The notes under the pieces are model-generated. The model saw only the letters and a list, made by a program, of their open reading frames with translations, did not search any database and was not told the DNA's origin. From Phellopilus nigrolimitatus (taxonomy: Eukaryota; Basidiomycota; Agaricomycetes; Hymenochaetales; Hymenochaetaceae), in contig JAJOHG010000034.1 in assembly GCA_021029095.1 (NCBI GenBank), forward strand, positions 124,001 through 188,000: a DNA stretch of 64,000 nt. Direction: 5' to 3'. The position numbers and the translations under genes were made by a program. Shown here piece by piece: positions 22,524 through 35,088 of the stretch. Position 1 is the first letter of the stretch; the number at the start of each line of letters is the position of its first letter.

Positions 22524-24324
22524 TTACTGCTCGTCGTATGTAGAGCTTATACGCCTGTTGCTTCCCGCAGATACTCTGCGTTTCAAGAACATTTATCAGC
22601 ACGCCGTCAGAGTATTTCAAATGTCGCATGACGGAAGACAACGGGAAGAAAAAAAAATTGAGCTTACCCCTCGTCAGCTCAAACGCTCCAAAAGTCGCAC
22701 CTGCGGCGGGTATGCTGTAGATTGCTTTGGTCAACTTCCCCAAAGCGAGATGGTTTGTTAGTCGTATCCTTACCTCCTTAACACTGTAATGATCGGACAC
22801 AAATTTTAGGAGTCTTCTATAAAGCAGAAAAAGAACTTACGTGAAGGGGACAGTCCGCGGAAGAGCCCAATACTGAAGTTGTGCATATAAGCAATCGCTT
22901 ACAGGAAATTCAAGAATAAACGCACAATCCACTTTCGGTGACGATAGCCTTGAATTCGTGTGCAATGTACTGCACAGGCGTGCCCGTCGGCGGAGTAGCA
23001 CGCAGCTGAACACGCGACTTGATTACGTCTTTACGACGGTTTAGAAAAGGGAAACATCGAATGAGTCCGTATGTTTCAATGGTTAAGCTGTGATGTCGGA
23101 CAGCGTACCGAGCGGATAACACGCAAGCCAGTAAGATATCTGTAAAGAGTAGAGCAGTTTATGAGGACGGGGGACATGGGAGACAGTGAAATGGACTTGC
23201 CCCTCCACAAGATCCACTGGCGAGGAGGGCCCAGACAGGGAGGCCCTCAGGACCAGAATAGCGCCTGCGGAAGCGGCGCTTGACAAACTCAAACCCTAGA
23301 AAACCCAGCGGTGTTAGTCGAGTATCTTGCTAGACCAAAAAACGAAGCGTGAACACGAATGCTCGTACCTGTATAAAACCTGACTTGCAAAAAGTAAGCA
23401 GACACTCAGAGATGAAGACAGATGGCGAAAGGATGTTCACTACGTACCCAGCGTATGCCGGAATCTCTCGGGCAACAGTAACCTACGTTCAAAGGAGTCA
23501 ACTGTCTGCCCAGTCAGAAGTTAAACTCAAATTACCCAAAATCCACGCATAATTCCCTTCCTAAAGCCCCATTGCGTCCACATATCGCTCACAACCGCCC
23601 GGAGGCGCTTGTCTGACGCTTCGCCGTACTGACCCTGCATCCGCACCTTGAACATTTCGACTGCAGGTTAAGTCAATATCGAGCTGACATCGAGAGTTTG
23701 AGAATAACCTACCAGGACTAGCAAGAAGCGAGTTCGCAGCACCAGCCATGGCACCTGCTGCGGAAATCTGCCTCAGAGAGAATTCGGGGAACGGAGAGAT
23801 GATGCGCTTCGAGACAGCGTAGGAAGTGAACAGTAAGGAATTGACACCGGCTATGCCGATCAAAGGGCTAGCCATTCCTTGAGATTTCTTCAGCAATCAA
23901 TTCAAGAAATTATAAAAATTTGAACTAGAGCTGTTCACTGCTTACCTTTCCAAAGAGCAAGAGCGCCCTCTTTACGCAAGGTCTGGGCGAGAATGTCCAT
24001 TGGACCTTTCTGCAAGGATTTCAGCTACTGAACTTGTCGATAGATTATTACGCTCACTTACAAACATACTCTCTGTATTCATCGGGCTTCGTCAGCTCAT
24101 GATCCTTCCCCTGATATTAGACGCTTCTTACTTGGAGCAATCTGGGCGCGCGTTTTAATGGTGTCAAGAGGCTGTCCGATGAGCACTTGTGCAGCTCCGC
24201 CTACGATCCATCTGATTTGAGCAAAAGGGTAGGAGAGAAAAAACAGTGACGCACCGACACTGCCGGCGATGAGCTCGTTCACGGTACTCGGATGCCATAT
24301 CGTGTCGAAGACGCCCCTGCCCAT
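22524..24324 (-). CDS. Mitochondrial carrier protein (SLC25 family)
   Basis: Inner-membrane solute carrier of about 320 residues, spread over about ten short exons. All three signature repeats are present: PLDTIK in repeat 1, PVEMFK in repeat 2 and PLDVIK in repeat 3. The even-helix landmarks are GFWVTVAREIPAYAGY and LFRGLSPSLLRSIPAAGATF. It begins MGRGVFDTIWHPSTVNE at 24324 and ends TYDEQ with TAA at 22524-22526. One intron starts with GCAAGT (GC-AG, after CGG in repeat 3). The repeat-2 signature and IPAYAG block resemble the YMC1/acylcarnitine-type branch, but the substrate cannot be fixed from sequence. It is divergently transcribed from the exonuclease gene, with 257 bases between start codons. 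A decayed duplicate lies at 18575-19260. Confidence 0.88.
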
Positions 24325-24581
24325 GCTTCCCTGTCGTCAGCCTGTTTTTCGACAAGATTCGGAGATTATGCTCTGTTCGTCGCCGACGTCGAAAGGCCAA
24401 ACAGATAGATGTCAGAGGAGTCGAAAATGGACGCGTCGAGTGAATGTGAGTTCGACATGGTCAAGGCTCAAGATAGCACGAGAGTCTCGCGCCATCGCGG
24501 CTGGGTCGCCGGTCGGCGATCAGCACAACCGAGAGCTGTCCCGTGCTGCAGTAAGTATCCTTGCACACATTTCATAAAACC

Positions 24582-26152
24582 ATGATGGACACGAAGACAA
24601 AAATGACAAAAGCGAAAGGAAAAGCGAAAGCGACGGTGCAACTACCGTCTGCAAACTGGCACGCACTGCAGAAGGTACTTTTCACTGATTTTCTTTCATG
24701 GTCACTGGATGACATCTATCTCAGAAATTAGTCAGGCCGTTGAAAAAGACGTCGAAAGAACATCCGAGGAAGAAACGGAAGATCGAGAACGAGAAAGAAT
24801 GCTTGGTTGAGGAAGGGATTGAGGATACGTCGAGGGGGGCAGACACCAATTCACCGTCTTCAAGCTTTCCCCGAGGTCATGTACGGGTTGTGCCCGTCGG
24901 TGTCTCGGTCGCATCTACCTCAACTTCAACACGCCGGTTACACGCAGACGGAACCGAATCCGTGGAGTATTTGAAGAAGATGGTTTTCGGGCAAGTCGAG
25001 TATACGGAGAGTCAAAAAGAGTGCGTGCCATCCGAAATCTCGCGGAAACTTTTGCTAAAATATGTCCCCGCAAAGACCGGGCAAGTATCTCGCCCTTGAC
25101 TGTGAAATGGTCGGTGTTGGACTTGACGGGACCGAATCCTCACTCGCACGCGTCAGTTTGGTGAACTACCACGGCGCAGTCATCCTCGATGAATTTGTGC
25201 GGCAGCGCGAACGTGTCGTGGACTACCGTACTGCCGTGAGCGGTGTTCGAGCAGCAGACATGGTCCACGGTAAGCTCGTAATATCATAATACATGTCGAG
25301 ATTGAGGCTAATCCTGGCGAAGCCAAACCTTTCTTAGAGGTTCAGAAGCAAGTCGCCGAACTGCTCAAAGATCGAATATTGGTTGGCCACGCCGTGAATA
25401 ACGACTTGAAGGTCGTTCTCCGTTTATATTGGTTTTCAGCGAAATTATTCATCTGAGTTCTGTACACAGGCTCTCCTCCTCTCCCAGCCGCGTCCGCTCA
25501 TCCGCGACACACAGCTTTGTGCAGGCAAAGCCCGAGTCCTCAAAACGAAGTACCCCGCACTCCGGAAACTTGCTCAGCAGGAGCTTGGAATCACGATACA
25601 GGCGGGGGAGCACTCTAGTGTGGGTCCATATCTTTCAATTACTTACAACTGGATTGATTTAATCGTTGACGGACTTAGGTCACCGACGCGCGCGCAACGA
25701 TGGCCTTATACAGACTCCACCGTAAAGAGTGGGACAAAGGCTTCCGCATGATGACCGTATCAACTTCCTTCAAATCTGTAGGAAATAAGCGCAAAGCGCC
25801 TTCCGAAGACGACAAAGACGAGATGAGCGATAATGATACGAATGAAGGAGAAGGCGAGGACGGCCCGCAAAACGGACCGATCATTCAAGCCACTCGCGAG
25901 CAAAAAGCGGTCACTTCAGTAAAGCAGACAAAGTCCAACAAGGGTAAAAGTGAATTTTCCGGTGGCGGGCGGCGCGGTGTGAGCTCTGGGTTGTCAACAA
26001 TCGTCAAGCGCGCAGGTCAGCGTACGAAGGCCGGGAAAGTGGGAGAAACGACATCTAAAAGTGCGGGCGGGAAGGAGATATGGTGGGCGACGCTGGGCGG
26101 TGTATCTGCTTCAGGCCAGGGTGGTGCAAAAGGGACAATGAGGATTTCATGA
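24582..26152 (+). CDS. REX4: RNA exonuclease 4-like 3'-5' exonuclease
   Basis: DEDDh exonuclease of the REX4/ISG20L2 type; yeast REX4 acts in pre-rRNA processing in the nucleolus. The start ([17 protein letters not shown]) and a basic stretch PRKKRKIE look like nuclear signals. The catalytic blocks are in order: [11 protein letters not shown] (Asp, Glu), GHAVNNDLK (Asp) and [13 protein letters not shown] (His, Asp). The exonuclease domain is followed by a low-complexity charged tail ([20 protein letters not shown]) and a Gly/Lys-rich end. Introns fall at about 24675, 25271, 25411 and 25621. Another DEDDh family member is possible, but length and domain order fit REX4 best. Confidence 0.87.
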
Positions 26153-26411
26153 GAAAGGGAAAGAAGGCCTGCGTCGTTTGTTTCTGTTCGCGTTTCGTCT
26201 ATGCACGCTTTTTCGCTACTCAGGTGTCTTGCTGTCTTAAGGCTACCTTCATGTTTTTTTTTGACGAATCATCGCATTGAAGGCCAAACCAATCAATGGG
26301 CAAATACATTACTAGTGATGATACGAAGATTTGGACATCGAAAAGGGAGCAGCTCGCAAGTACTACTCGGCTCGTGTGTGAAGGACAAAGAAGACGCGGA
26401 AATTTTCTATA

Positions 26412-28783
26412 TTAGGAGGTGCTGAGTATTTTCTCGAAAAAGTCTACGTGCTCTGGCTGACGCTTTGCTGCATCTGCTTGTAAACACAAGCTCTTCATCG
26501 CAGAAACGATCGCACTCATTGGAGGGCGTTCTCTAGGGTCTTTTTCCCAACAGGCCATGCAAATATTCCAAACCCTCTTCTGATAAGATGGCCATGTATT
26601 GAAAGATGGTGGACGAGATGGACGTTGGCCGTGAAAGATAGCAAACACCACGCGAGTAATTAACATCATATCAGAATAGGGGCGTTGTTCTGCAAGTAGC
26701 TCCTGGGTGCAGAAATGTCATAAAACTATTGAGTAATTGGGAAAATCGATCTCACACATGTTGTCATCCCAAATGACCAGATGTCCGATTCCTTCGTAGA
26801 ATGAGATTGATATTCGGAACCGAACAATTCAATAGCCATGTATCGCATATGGATAGTATTCGCGAGGACAATGTCGGAATTATTTGTCATGTCCATGGAT
26901 TCTCTCATACCGATGTCGGAAATCATAGGTTGACCTGTTGTAGATATCAAGATACTGTCCTGAAAAGTCTGCGTGAGCAGTCCGACAGTAACTCCAAAAT
27001 CATACTCACAGGATTCAAATTCGAATGCACTACATTTTCTTCGTGGAGATATCCGAGTCCTTCAGCGATTCCCAGAATCTATCGAATGTCAAGTCTATCA
27101 TAGTCATGGCCGAGAAAGTAGATATGGCGTACCATAGTCATCTTTTCGGATTCGGAATGAGATTCTGCATACTGCCGTAAGGTCCCGTTGTCCGCACGTT
27201 CAAATACAGAAGACAAAAGCTGGTTGTCATTGATGTAACCCAGAAAGGGGTGAATATTGGGATGCTTGACTTTTGACCACATGGTCATTAAAATTGCTAT
27301 GTCCTGATTAACTGAGAATATTTTCCGAAGACCTGTGATTATATTTCTCACCGTCATTTTTGAGGTAAGAAAAATCCTGGGTCGGTTTATGACAACGTCA
27401 ACCGCACCGCGATGCGAAAGAACACATCTTCCCTCGTAAATATCCATTAACGCTACCTCAGATTTATTACGATGCACTGAGGATTGCGTGACACGCCCTG
27501 TAAGATCAAGGTGTTTTATCTTTGCTAGTATCCGCTCGAATTCATATATCGAATGACTTGGTTTTTGAGGGCTCTGCGTTTCTTCGAGTTCCTCTTGGCC
27601 AGCGTGTGAGCACAATATCTTCATTTCCTGAACGACGTCTAACACCTGAGGGCGTTGGCTCGGATCGTAATTCCAGCAAGATTCACAAATTGTCCAGACT
27701 GATTTCTGATATATAGGCCATATTGCAAAGCTCGCTGGACAGGCTGGGAGGGCACCATTTGAAATAGCAATCATCACGACTATATCCATATGAATATGCT
27801 GATAAGGGAACTGCTTTGCCAGTAGCTCCTTGCGGGGCAAAAGAATACATGATTTAATACACATTTAGACATACAATGGTTTTCTGTACTTACGTAGACA
27901 GTCATGCCGAAAGACCAAACGTCCGATTCTTTTGTATGCTCAGGAGCTTTCTGTTCAGAAGCTTGGTCGTTGTTCAAATTGACATACGGACGAACAAGTT
28001 CAATAGCCATCCACCGAACCGTCCCCTTTGGAGTGTCGTTCTGCGAGCAGACGCCTCCGAGCGTTTGAGTAGCGGCAAGAATCTTAGATATCCCAAAATC
28101 ACAGATGAGCGGAACTTCTTTATGAGAAATCAAGACGTTGTCCTAAAATTTGAAGTAAGCGAAGTGCCCAGCATGATCAAACGCGGACGCACAGATTTAA
28201 GGTCTGCATGTATTACGTTTTTGTCATGGAGGTAAGCAAGTCCCTCAGCAATTCCCAATATCTAATGAATCGGTTAAGGAGCTCGACTACTGTAAGCGAT
28301 TTAAAGAATCTCGCTCACGATTCTCATTAAATTGCACTTCGGATGATTTTTGATGTAGATAGACACTGTACCGTTATCCATCCATTCAGATACGAGTGAC
28401 GAAAAGCCACTCTCTTCTACTATGAAGCCCAAGAAAGGAAGGATGTTCGGATGTTCAAGTCTGGACCAGACTTTGACTTCTCGTGCAACCACCTGCTTGT
28501 TGAAAATAAAAATAAAACATTCAAGAAAAGACGCGTTTTCACTGACCCTAGCAATATCTTGATTACTATCAATATAGAAGCGCACACGTTTGATTGCGAC
28601 ATTGACCCTCCCAAGAACATTGTGGTTGTAACTGCTTCTAAAAACATCCCCGTAACCGCCCCCACCGGATCTGCACATCGGATCGTAGGAGATACGTCCT
28701 GTCAGATCCAGGCCGCGCCGCTTGAGATCCGCGAGTAACTCATGAAGAACGTCTTCAGACTTGGGTCGCGAAATTGATGCCAT
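26412..28783 (-). CDS. Tandem kinase-pseudokinase, TKL/Tyr-kinase-like
   Basis: Two protein kinase domains in one polypeptide. Domain 1 (about 28700-27690) has the glycine loop SGGGGYGDVF, VAIK, an EVKVW helix with Glu, HADLKSDN, CDFG and TKESDVWSFGMTVY, so it should be active. Domain 2 (about 27450-26480) has lost the key residues: VAIK is VVIN, the helix-C Glu is missing, HRD is HSNLNPDS (Asp to Asn) and DFG is DIG. It keeps KESDIWSFGMTT. One open exon (27079-27860) runs from the end of domain 1 (CWNYDPSQRPQVLDVVQEMK) straight into domain 2, so this is a true fusion and not two genes. Start MASISRPKSEDVLHE at 28783. The order (kinase first, pseudokinase second) is the reverse of JAK. Confidence 0.82.
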
Positions 28784-29473
28784 TGAGTCGCCTTCTGCCG
28801 ACTGTCTAGTATCGATGAAGACAGAAAGGAGGAGACGAGCTGAAGGTAAGAGATAGCGCGGAGAGCAGATTGGGGGTCAAGGAAGAAAGCGCAGCAAGCA
28901 CCAGATGGTACAGCACACGAGGAAAGAAGAAGATCAATAGTAAATAGCTAGAAATATATTGATTCTGAGAGCAGCGCGCCTAAAGAATCCACCTCGACGC
29001 TATCCGGCATTCAGATCCGAGTTGTGAGCGCTCGCCTATCCGATCAGCCTATAGTGCACAGCGAACGACAAAGTTCAAGAGTCCCGCTCGATATTGGAGT
29101 CCATCGAGACTTTACAACTCCTGTAGTCCTTGCGATCCAACGCCTAAATGTGTGTCCTGGCTCGCCGCGGACACTAATGAATATCATGCCAGATCATCAA
29201 ATCGAGGTCACTGTTCTTCGGGAGCTCATCTGCAAGGCTTTTCTTCTTCTTCCTTGAAGCCCATAAGTACCAAAAAGCCGGTAGCAGAAAATAATACAGT
29301 TATAGGGAATGTTGCACTTGGTGGAAACGGCAATTTGTTTAAAATGAAAGTACTCGAGCGTGACATGACCGCGTATGCAATAATTGTTACACTTTCTTGC
29401 TCGTACTTGCGTTCGGCGTCGAGGTAGTTTTCTTTGTCCCCGACGTCACTGTCCTCGTCGCCACCGAACTCGC
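28784..29473. other. Divergent promoter region
   Basis: About 690 bases between the starts of the kinase gene and the TIM50 gene, which are transcribed away from each other. No coding feature seen. Confidence 0.55.
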
Positions 29474-31296
29474 ATGATGCAGACCGTTTTCCTCTCTCGT
29501 ACATTACCAACTCTGCGCCGTTCCGCCATCACCTATAATGCTCGTTATCTGGCAACGAAGCCTCCTCCGTCTCGGCAGCCGGTCTCGCAGAGCAGCTCGA
29601 CAGCGGATGCATCTAAGCGTAGAAATGCACGACAAGACATCAAGGATACAGGAGAACCGAAGAAAGATGTTGTCCCCCCCTCTCCGGCGTCGCTGAGCTT
29701 GGATTTCTCACCTGTAGCTGAACCCGAGGATGAGCCGTCACAGCGGACCGGGGCGCGGTCATCGAAGGATTCGCTGTCTAGCATCGAGCAGCGACGGCGA
29801 TTTCTTGTACGCACCACGCTTGCTGCGTGCGGCCTGGGCGTTGTCGCGGGTGTCTTCCTCCTCGGAAGAGAATGGGAAGAGGATGAGCTAAAAGCAAAGA
29901 AGTTGGTAAGCCCGATAGTCCACTTCGACAGTGTTACAGGCATTCATGACCATATGAGCAGAAAATAGAACACGCACCTGCCACTCGTTTTGGGCGTACG
30001 AAGGAACGATTTACTAGCATGTTTGATGTACGTCGTTGTTTTTGCTTTGCCTAAAGCTCTTGCATCTAATACATGTACAGTACTTTAGCAAACCGACTTG
30101 GGAAGAACTCTTGCCGCCTCCTGTGCCGCCATTCCAAAAGCCCTATACGTTATTACTGTCTATTGATGATCTACTCGTCACCTCTACGTGGGATGTGCGT
30201 ATTCTTTCTTTTGTACAATTCTGGTCGTACTAAACCGAGTCCTGCAGCGCCAGCATGGCTGGCGGACGGCAAAACGACCCGGCGTCGATTATTTCTTGGC
30301 TTATATGTCTCAATTCTACGAGATCGTCATCTTCACAAGTCAAAACCATTACGTCTGTCGCCTCCCTCTTTTCATCCTTACCATACTAATGCCCATTACA
30401 GACCGCCATCCCCGTTATCGAAAAACTCGATCCCTATAATTTCTTCATTACATACAAATTATTTAGAGAGTCCACACGGTCCGTTAATGGCTCGGTCGTG
30501 AAGGACCTGAGCTACCTCAACCGTGATCTCTCGAAGGTGATCATCCTCGACACCGTTCCAGAGCATGTCTCTATGCAGCCTGAAAACGCCATCGTCCTGC
30601 CGAAGTGGAAGGGCGAGTCTTCGGACAGGGGACTTGTCGCGATGATCCCCTTCCTCGAATGTGCGTACTCTTGAACAAGCGATCAACATGCTGATTCAAA
30701 TCTTCTGTCTTCAGCGATCGCTATCTACAAACCGCAAGATATTCGACCGATCGTGCAAGCATACCAGGGGAAGAACATCCCTATCGAATACGCGAAGAAG
30801 GAGGCTGAGGCAAAGCACTTGTTCCTTGAAGACTGGCGAAAGAGCGGGAAGGCGCAGTCCGCGGGCGGCGGGCTCACTCTCAGCAGCTTGTTCAGTGGCT
30901 CATCGGCGGTATGCATCTTCTCCAATCCTATTTCGTACATAGAAATCTGGAACAACCCGAGTTACGGCTGACGCATGTCCAAATGCTCAGGAAACCTACT
31001 CCCCGGAGCCAATCACGTACCTCGAGCAGAAGCGTAAGGAGGCGCAAGCACACTATCTTGAGGAGCAGGCGTACATTACCGCAAACCGCGGGCAGTTCGA
31101 CCGCCTCCTCGAGGAGGAGCGGCAGGCAGCCGCAGCGCAGATGTCCGGTAACTTGTGGTCGCTCATGTCAGGGATGTCGGGCGCACCGCCGCCACCGCAG
31201 AGCCCAGAGCAGCAGCAGATGCAGCAGCAAATGCAGCAGGGCTCGAGCAAGGAAGGCCAATCGGGGGCGGGAGCGGCAGGAACGAAGACGTTATAG
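29474..31296 (+). CDS. TIM50: Mitochondrial import receptor Tim50
   Basis: Subunit of the TIM23 translocase that receives presequence proteins in the intermembrane space. The N terminus ([20 protein letters not shown]) is a basic presequence. A single membrane segment ([16 protein letters not shown]) follows about 110 residues in. Then the FCP1/NIF-like domain: [71 protein letters not shown]. The C terminus is a Gln-rich helix ([13 protein letters not shown]) and ends TKTL. Introns are about 50-70 bases. The acidic DxD motif of active phosphatases is replaced (SIDD), as in other Tim50 proteins. An alternative start is the ATG three bases downstream. Confidence 0.9.
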
Positions 31297-31662
31297 GCGT
31301 TCGTTTGTGGGACGTGCGTACGATATATTGTATCTCAATTTAATGTCGCACATGCAGTGGCACATGCGTGAATCATCTCCACTCAGCGAGGCAGGCGTAT
31401 ACAAGAATATCTCGCCAATTTTACGATATTCGAGACAATACTTGCATTATTACAAGTTGGTGCGGGCGTGCAGGTCAATTAAAAAGCCAAGACAAATAAA
31501 TTACAGCAGTTGAAGCAATTTCATTGGTTGCGTCAGGAAAACAGAAAACAAAACCGAATAAAATATTACATCAGACGCAAGAAGAAAACTGCAAAAAGGA
31601 GGGGCGAAGCTGTAAATTAAATGCCTCGTCATACTTCATGAAGCATACAAGCGCATAAATGC
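31297..31662. other. Convergent 3' region
   Basis: About 365 AT-rich bases between the 3' ends of TIM50 (plus) and EPL1 (minus). Only 3' UTR sequence is expected. Confidence 0.55.
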
Positions 31663-34600
31663 CTAGAATCCCTGGCCTTGGGAGGGCATACCACCAACGA
31701 GGTTCGGAAGTTGATGCTGGAGAAGAGGAGATGGAGAAGGAGGTACGGGGGTTTGCATATTTCGGATTGGCGATATGTGCGATTGAGACTGAGATTGGGA
31801 TTGAGCGGGGCTTCCCATATGAGGGGAAAGTGAGAGTGAATGCGAGAGGATAGGATGGGACGGCGACGTGCGCTCCTGCGCGTGGCCTGCGAGCGAGTTC
31901 GGAGGGGATAGTGCAGAGGCAGCACGTGGGGGTGACAAGTGGCCATTCATCACGGACGCCGCGTGACCTGGCATCAATCCATTGAGCCCGGCCATCTGCA
32001 TGTTCTGCATACCTTGTATGCCCGACATGTCGCCACTGTTTGGCGGACCTTGTGTGCGCTGCGTCGCCGTGGACCATTGCATCTGCCGCTGCGCAGGAAG
32101 CTTCAAGTTCATGTTCACCGGTCCCGACAAGCTGACGTTGTTTCCATTGCTATTTCCATTAGCGCCGTTGATGCCGTTCATCATATGCTGAGCGTAAACC
32201 GCCTGCCCCGACCGTTGCATGCCGTTGGGTAGTTGATAATTCGCATACATCTTATTGAACTGCTTCGACTGCTGCGCTGCCAGTGCCTGTGTTTCCGTAA
32301 GGGTGAGGGATGTCAGGTTGTTCGGGAAACCCGCGTGCGCATTGTTCGAACCATTAGGGATACCATTTCCGACGCCGTTTACGACGCTATTGGCAATGGG
32401 CATGGGCGCGGTGGACAAACTGTTAATCGGGCTCTTTTGAGACGGTATGCCATTGACTTGGCTTGCGTTTCCTTGAGTTATCGGAGATGATGAAGTCGGA
32501 CCGTTTGCACTTTGCGCACTGTGCAAGGACGAGCTACTTGGAGGACGCTGGGGTCCGTTGGATGGCGTGCGACTATGTAGAGACAGATTGGGTGGAGCCA
32601 TCTTCACTGGCGACTGCAAGGCTATGGGAGTGGGATTCGGAAGCTGGACAGAACTAGACACTTGGGGCACGGCAGGCTGTTGTCCTGCTAGCGTCTGCAC
32701 CAGAGTCGGCGGCGGCGGGGCCCGAAGCTGATACACGTTCGGGTCTCTCCTGGATTGCGGTGTGACAGACATTCTATGAGGAATGACATAGTTGTGTGAG
32801 CCTGTTTGAGCATCGAACAGATAAAGGCGGGAGTCCGTTGAGAGCATACTATGTTCTTGATCAAGCAACAATTTTGCTTGGAACCGGACATGCCTGAACA
32901 AGTCACGTCAGTATGTAAGCAACATCCTTGCGAGTCATGTAACCCACTTGGGTTGAAAGTCGTCGACCAATACGCGGTCTTCGTCGTCCATCCCAACCTC
33001 ACCGATCGAATCGTACCTCCAGCGCTCAGCGATCCTGTTCATGCGCTCTTCCGAAAAAGTCACATCCTCGTCTTCCAGATCCTTACGGGATCTCAACCGC
33101 AGAAGATCGGAGCCTGAGAACGTCAACCGCGAGTTGGGGCGACGGCGATCAATATGTAACCGTCCGCCTCGGCCACGGCGGAAACGCAGGTGTTGAGGTT
33201 CACGGGGGCACTGTTCGTGAGCAGATGGGGTAGTTGCGCTGTCCGAGCGGATACATTTGAAGAACCGATCTGGATATGAAACTGGCGGTTGCTGATAAGG
33301 AGTCTACAAAATAGTTAGTTCGCACAGTCATCAGACAAGGAAATCAAAGAGATTCTTACATCAATTTGATCGTCCCAGCCATGGTCATTTTCCTTGGCGC
33401 GCTTCATGATGTGATCCATAGACACCTGGATTGCGTTGTACCTATCCTTAGGTCGGATTTGTGCTTCACCTGGAGCAGGGGAAGCAGACACATCGCCGTT
33501 GAGGACGGTTGTTCTTAATCCTGAGAATAGCACTGTAGATGAGAAGTGTCAATCTACAGCTAACCAGTAGAAAGAAAAAAGTCGTACGAGGTTTGATCGC
33601 TGGGCTTCGGTTTCTTGGGAACGCGCTCCTTGTCGAACAGGAGGTCCTCCTCATCCCGTCCACCAAACACAGGAAACTTGCGCTTCAAGTCAACGAGTGC
33701 CATACGCTTTTCCCAAACACCCTTCGCCTCATTATGATTCTCACGCTTCTGCCTCTCGCGACCGAGTATGTTCCGCGCCAGTTCGTACGCATGTGCAAGC
33801 TCCCCCTTGAGACGTACGAGCTTATCGTAAGACGACACCTGCGCGGCACGGGTCTTTCGTACGGCCTTAATCTCCCGACGGCGAAAGCAAATGTAGGACT
33901 CGTTTAAGGTATCAGATTCGTCAAACTAGACTCGACTATAAGTGAGGATATATTAGGTAAGACTTGTGTACACATACGTTTAAGGTGGGTATAATACGAT
34001 GGCCCTCGCGTTCGATTTTGCGCTCACGCCAGTGCGGGTAGACCGCACGAGCCATTCGCACAAGGGATTGTGAGGGTGGTATGTTCGCAGGGCGTATAAA
34101 CGTTGCAAAGTGTGAAGGAGAAAGGTCGTTTGCAAACACGTCATGATAGTCAGTGAAAGGAGGAATTGAGGTACCAAGTTGCTGTTGAAAGCTCTGCGAA
34201 ACAAGTCAGTGATGACTACTGCAGCTTCACATGAACACAACATCATTGCTTACGACATGAAGGAACGGTGTGTTATCGTGTGTCGCCTTCTCAAATAACC
34301 CCATAACAAGTTCGAATTCGTCCTCGCTCATAGGCACGGGTGTGAGCGGCTCAGCCTCCTTTCCCTTTGACTTTGCACTACGATGCAGACCACCCGAGCG
34401 CGTCGTCGTCCCGGACGACGAAGCCTGGGAGCTTGTGCCTTCTCCGCGCGCCTCCTGGTTGTTCTTGTCCAACCACTCCGCGTCCCGCTCGTCCATGGCA
34501 TATGTAAACCCATCGACAAGCGCATTGGACATGCAGTCGTCGACCGTGTTGGAGAACTTGACATACGACGTTGGCTCTGTCCATCTATCTGGAGGGTACA

Positions 34601-35088
34601 GATCGGCGACGTTGTCGACGATGCCGGCCGCGTCCGGGACCGGGATGAATGCAGAAGAGCTTTCGGTCTGCTTTTCATTATTCTCGGTTGAAGCAGATCG
34701 AGTTTGTTTCTGCGCAAGCGTCGTCGCGCGGTGCGCCGCTGCAGACAAGACAGCCTGCAAGTGGTGTTCCTGTAATGGTGCTTAGTCAGCAATCCGCGGA
34801 ACACCGTGAGAAACTCAGCAGCCAATGAGAGCATGCCACGGAGTTCGTCCAACAGGGCCACGCAAACGTCGTTCGCAACAAAGAAAAATGCAGAAAAAAA
34901 GGCGCACTTACATTGGCGTCCTCAGCATCGACGCCGGCGGTCGAGACGACCCTCGCGCGCTCCTCGTCTTCGTCGAGCACAATCGGATCGGCATCGATGT
35001 TGCCCTTGATGACCTTGAGGCGGGTCTTGTTTGTGACACGGTTGCGGTTTCGGAGCGAGGGGTTGCCAGCATTCTGGTTACGAGGCAT
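31663..35088 (-). CDS. EPL1: Enhancer of polycomb-like protein (NuA4 subunit)
   Basis: Scaffold of the NuA4/piccolo histone acetyltransferase complex that binds Esa1 and Yng2. The start MPRNQNAGNPSLRNRNRVTN leads into the EPcA domain: RLKVIKGNIDADPIVLDEDE, then VVSTAGVDAEDAN, HHLQAVL, and IPVPDAAGIVDNVADLYPPD. The later blocks FERAD-like MGLFEKATHD, RPKDRYNAIQ, FFKCIRS, RHIRF-type HVRFQAKLLLD and SERMNRIAERWRYD are all present. The last exon encodes about 400 residues of low-complexity Pro/Ser/Asn/Gln sequence ending GGMPSQGQGF. Introns interrupt the N-terminal two thirds. It is tail-to-tail with TIM50. Length (about 1000 residues) fits basidiomycete Epl1. Confidence 0.9.

Noticed and set aside
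27310..27349. Possible 40-base intron in the pseudokinase N-lobe
   Set aside because: It is not a multiple of three, and reading through keeps the kinase frame on both sides, so it is more likely coding.
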